Shown: positions 60,379 through 64,000 of the stretch, piece by piece
Layout of the letters: each line of letters opens with the position of its first letter
How positions within the stretch are numbered: position 1 is the stretch's first letter
Source: Purshia tridentata
Taxonomy: Eukaryota; Streptophyta; Magnoliopsida; Rosales; Rosaceae
DNA: 64,000 nucleotides
Direction of reading: 5' to 3'
NCBI GenBank assembly: GCA_003254885.1
Contig: QANT01006251.1
Location: 112,326-176,325 of the forward strand
The notes under the pieces: generated by a model
The model's input: only the letters and a program-made list of their open reading frames with translations
Told to the model about the DNA's origin: nothing
The model's database searches: none
Translations under genes and position numbers: made by a program

Positions 60379-60914
60379 GAATTATTGCTGAACTCCATAA
60401 ACTACAAACCAAATTTCAAAGGAAGATCAATATATCATTCCTTATTCATTAAATATAAAGACGACCTTCTCACAAATTTTCTTGCCTACAATTAACCAAG
60501 GGCTAAGAATATCATTACTGACCTGCAGGTGATAACCAGACAAACAATAAATACAGCACCTGACAAAACATAAAACAGATCGTGATTATTCTTTTTGATA
60601 AACTGAAAAAACCATAATTTATCATATGCACAAAGTAGAGAAAGATACAAAGTTTAAAGTTAAATCTGAGTTTCAGACAAGTAACATTTGAGTTTTACAT
60701 CAATAATTTTGGATATAAGAATAAATACATATGTAGCAATAATCTAACTTCTATCATTGTTTTATAAATAATAATAATAACTAACCAATAGCTATAGAAA
60801 GGTTGATCAATGCTGTTCTCCAAATATCAAGGTATTGCTCAAAGAACATATAAAAAACTTGCATGAATCATTCTACATGGAATAATGGCACGAGCAGTCA
60901 CCTGTAAAATTTTG

Positions 60915-61432
60915 ACATGTAACCTTGCACGAATGAAAGTTGGACACCATTTTTAATGTGATGAGCACCTTCAAGCACCTAATAATCAACAAATTCAGTC
61001 TTAAAGTAAGTTTTATGAGGAGAGCAGCCTGCAGAAGCTCAAGAATAATGAAGGTAAAATAACTGAGCACAAAAAGAGAAGAGAAATTCATGAAGTGATT
61101 TGACTACAGAAAGCTAAAGAGGAAGATAATACTAGCAGAATACAGCATAAATTTCAGAGTATTCTTTCTTTCTACATGTAACTTGCACGAATGAAAGTTG
61201 GACACCATTTTTAATGTGATGAGCACCTTCAAGCACCTAATAATCAACAAATTCAGTCTTAAAGTAAATTTTATGAGGAGAGCAGCCTACAGAAAGCTCA
61301 AGAATAATGAAGGTAAAATAACTGAGCACAAATATAGAAGAGAAATTCATGAAGCGATTAGACTACAGAAAGCTAAAGAGGAAGATAATACCAGAAGAAT
61401 ACAGCATAAATTTTTGAGACTATTCTTTCTTT
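60915..61432. repeat. 259-bp tandem duplication between NPC1 exon pieces
   Basis: Unit 1 at 60915-61173 and unit 2 at 61174 to about 61432, roughly 94 percent identical by eye. It lies where the missing middle of NPC1 should be. Open frames inside have no recognisable domain. Confidence 0.85.
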
Positions 61433-62818
61433 CTTTTTTTGGTAAAGAATTATGCAGAAATAGATGCAAAAAAATTCTGAAACTTATCCCAGTTATGTTC
61501 ATAGCTTATCAATGTTATTCGATAATCTGACAATGTATGAGAAATTCTTCATAATTAGCCAAGAAAGAGTATCAATGGACACAATAACAACATAATGGAA
61601 AAAATCAAACAGCAGGATGGTATGCAGACAGATATGATCGATAAATCTTAACAGCAGGATGATATGCAGACAGATAAAAGCAACAAAGATAAATGGCACA
61701 TAATGGAATCCACCATATCAAAGGTATGTAAGTGTCAAATGATGAGGGGAAGCAGTAAATTTAAGCCCATAAACCATAAACCATAAACATAGATTATATA
61801 AATTCCAAACACACATACAGATGTAAATGAGACTTTTTTAAAAAATAAAAAATAAATGAATAAAAATATATTTAGAGACAGATACATTGGAAAAGGGTGG
61901 CAAAATGGTTTCCACCTGCATCGGGGGATTCTCATTCTTCTCCCTGTTAACTGAATGAACTTCGGCCTCATCCATTACACTCCACCATGGTTTTGTCGTA
62001 GAAACTGGGTTTCTTTTTCTAGTCCGATGAAACAAACCCCACCCGAAAAATGCAGAAACCAGTATGATATATAGAACAGCTACAGCAAGGTCAATACATT
62101 TGGCCTGCAGTTGTTGTTCGAGGAAAGCGTGTAAACAAGGCATCTATAGCACATAATTACACAGTGTGCATCTATGATACCTAATTTCACACTGTGCCTA
62201 TGAGAAATCTGCGTCCAATATGAATTAATTGATGCAAGAGCCAGAAGTTAAAAGTATTCAATAATATGGTCTCTCACCTTAATGGACCCAATTCTCACTG
62301 AACATGAACCTCCTTTTGGGGAAACTGGAGAAACTGTGTTAGAACAAACTGTAGATGAAGGGCAATCACCACAGGAACAGCCCAGTGAAATATCACCGCA
62401 TGAATAAGTAGATACATTCATAGGTTTCATCACAGATGAATCTGTAACACTTGGTCGGAATCTAATGGCATATGGTGAACCTGGCACATTAGGAGGTGCT
62501 TGTCTACCAATAAAAGTAAACCAATCTGCCATGAATCACAGAAAAATCAGTACAAGTTATTAAACAGAATAAACTAAGGCAATGACATACAAGCACTAGA
62601 CCTAAGAGTACAAAAGTAGATTTTAACTGCATAATGTAAATACAGATATTCTTTTTCTATAGAACATGAAACACCAAGCATCCACCTTCTAATACCAGCA
62701 AACCAAGAGGGACAAAATAAGAGAAATGGCACAGCACTTTCACGTTGCCGCATTGACATCTTATCAGCTATTGCAAAAATTGACACATGGCTCTATTAAT
62801 ACCTTTTTTTTATATGCA

Positions 62819-63448
62819 GGAATCCCTTAGATATGATGCAAAATGGATCTTGTTCTATCGTTGATCAGAGATTTCTCTATGAACAATACGAATCGGAGTT
62901 TGAGTTTGAAGAAGGAGAAGGAGTCCTCGACCCGCAACAGATAGAGGAGGATTTATTCAATCACATAGTTTGGGCTCCTAGAATATGGCGCCCTTGGGGC
63001 TTTCTATTTGATTGTATCGAAAGGCCCAATGAATTGGGATTTCCCCATTGGATCAGGTCATTTCGGGGCAAGCAGATCATTTATTATGAAGAGGATGGGC
63101 TTCAAGAGAATGATTCGGAGTTCTTGCAAAGTGGAACCATGCAGTACCAGAAATGAGATAGATCTTCCAAAGAACAAGGCTTTTTTCGAATAAGCCAATT
63201 CATTTGGGACCCTGCGGATCCACTATTTTTCCTATTCAAAGATCAGCCTTTTATCTCTGTGTTTTCACACTGAGAATTCTTTGCAGATGAATAGATGTCA
63301 AAGGGGCTTCTTACTTCCCAAACAGATCTTCCTACATCTATATATAAACGCTGGTTTATCAAGAATACGCAAGAAAGGTACTTCGAATTGTTGATTCATC
63401 GCCAGAGATGGCTTAGAACCAATAGTTCATTATCTAATGGATTTTTCC
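62819..63448 (+). pseudogene. ycf2: Plastid ycf2 fragment (nuclear plastid DNA insertion) inside an NPC1 intron
   Basis: The plus strand reads as an internal-to-distal part of the plastid Ycf2 protein: [47 protein letters not shown], then in the same register [15 protein letters not shown] and [16 protein letters not shown]. Stops interrupt it: a TGA where an Arg codon is expected (63154-63156), another TGA after FSH, and a TAG just before MSKGLL. It ends at an ambiguous base at 63449. It lies antisense in the NPC1 intron 62526-63478, with its right end about 30 bases from that intron's donor site. Confidence 0.93.
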
Positions 63449-63629
63449 NAATTTTAAATTTCAGAAGGATAAATTTACCTTTGAAATTTTGAGCACCAGC
63501 ACCAATAAATTCTATAGCTCGAGAATTCATGGTACCAAACTTGACATCCTTGCAAGAGTCATATAACCCTTCACCAAAAGCATCAGTTATATAATAATCA
63601 ATCCCATTGACAGTCAAATTGTTATTAAC

Positions 63630-64000
63630 CTGAAAAGGGAACAAACTTCCTTAAGTAACTCTATACTTTCTTATCAAAAAGAGTAACTCTATNTCTATAC
63701 TTTCTTATCAAAAAGAGTAACTCTATACTCTTCCACATGCTCAACATTGGCTCTCTCCAAGAAGACATATAATCATAATCACTATTCAATAAACAATTTT
63801 AAAAACCATATTCCTAAATAAAAGAGTATGCCACTCATTGCAGCGATTTCAAACTTTAATCCAACCAATTAAGAGGGTGACAACATCCTCAAATAATTCA
63901 AGAATTATTTTTTTTCATTGTAAATCAACCTAATGAAACTAAAAAGCTTGTAATATCAAGTAAATCAACCATAAAAAATAAATTTCAAATTACTTCCAGG
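63630..64000. other. Probable NPC1 intron running off the window
   Basis: It follows a good acceptor site (TTTTCAG on the minus strand) of the NPC1 exon at 63479-63629. No further exon is seen before the window end. Confidence 0.5.
63655..63735. repeat. Short tandem repeat of about 38 bases
   Basis: The unit containing CTATACTTTCTTATCAAAAAG and GAGTAACTCTAT is present twice around an ambiguous base at 63693. It may be real or an assembly seam. Confidence 0.6.

Larger units (their letters stand above)
59663..63629 (-). pseudogene. NPC1: Broken NPC1 (Niemann-Pick C1) sterol transporter gene, internally deleted and truncated
   Basis: Six exon pieces in transcript order: 63629-63479, 62525-62278, 62104-61916, 60857-60786, 60559-60523, and a last exon from 60401 that is split by a MITE and ends at about 59663. 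The first three encode N-terminal-domain blocks and the segment after it (TFGTMN-like FGTMNSRAIEF, SCGDISLGCSCGDCPSS, FHRTRKRNP). The last three encode the distal RND membrane region (YMFFEQYLDIW, VFIVCLVIT, SLWSSAIILLVLAMIVV). Roughly 800 residues that should lie between exons 3 and 4 are missing, and splicing exon 3 to exon 4 would shift the frame. The rest of the 3' end is lost at the MITE junction. Exons themselves have no stops, so decay is recent. 5' exons lie beyond the window. Confidence 0.88.

Noticed and set aside
61198-61530. 110-residue Lys/Arg-rich frame in the 259-bp tandem duplication
   Set aside because: Not shared in length between the two units, and no known domain.
62833-63156. 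107-residue plus-strand frame as a nuclear gene
   Set aside because: It is part of plastid ycf2 with stops and no nuclear gene structure.
1-64000. tRNA, rRNA, CRISPR arrays, LTR retrotransposons, autonomous transposases
   Set aside because: None could be supported by eye; no tRNA T-loop pattern with a matching acceptor stem and no reverse transcriptase or transposase motif was seen. A covariance-model and TE-library search would be decisive.

Overview
The window is nuclear DNA of a flowering plant. Genes are spaced a few kb apart, most are split by short AT-rich GT-AG introns, and the spacers are AT-rich with small non-autonomous transposon remnants. Every recognisable protein is of land-plant type: a clade A PP2C, an AHP phosphotransfer protein, a plant ABCB transporter, an ERD7-like senescence protein and an LRR receptor kinase. 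A plastid ycf2 fragment is present as inserted DNA. The families fit a woody eudicot; Rosaceae is only an impression. All exon coordinates were built by hand from splice sites and checked for reading-frame continuity.

Layout. 1-5308: a complete 2-oxoglutarate/Fe(II) dioxygenase gene (+), with an inverted, decayed copy of its 3' two thirds on its left, making a palindrome with arms of about 1.75 kb. 7131-7538: a small RING-H2 protein (-). 11282-14797: a clade A PP2C (+) surrounded by CACGTG (ABRE/G-box) motifs. 16636-17932: an AHP (+). 18600-24620: an ABCB half-size-duplicated transporter (-). 27594-28057: a Tourist-like MITE. 29043-31381: a Rit1-type initiator-tRNA modifying enzyme (-). 32433-33635: a DUF295 protein (+). 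34514-36182: an ERD7-like senescence-domain protein (-). 37695-38939: a cytochrome b5-like protein (+). 39836-44793: ceramide glucosyltransferase (-). 48816-50657: a SpoU/RlmB-type rRNA methyltransferase (-). 51817-52497: TIM17 (+). 54700-55764: a 3-hydroxyisobutyrate dehydrogenase-like protein (+).

The last 5.3 kb is rearranged. An LRR receptor kinase (58710-59626, +) stops abruptly at a 36-bp piece of a MITE end. Directly behind it lies, on the other strand, a broken NPC1 (Niemann-Pick C1) gene. The NPC1 copy has lost its middle, one exon is split by a 681-bp MITE with a perfect 8-bp target-site duplication, and one intron carries about 630 bp of plastid ycf2 DNA. This junction is the most unusual part of the window.

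Functionally the genes are ordinary single-copy neighbours, not a pathway cluster. The PP2C (ABA signalling) and the AHP (cytokinin signalling) sit side by side but share no visible regulation. I found no RNA genes, no CRISPR array and no autonomous transposon. Four ambiguous bases (45870, 57980, 63449, 63693) mark uncertain assembly, two of them in the rearranged end.
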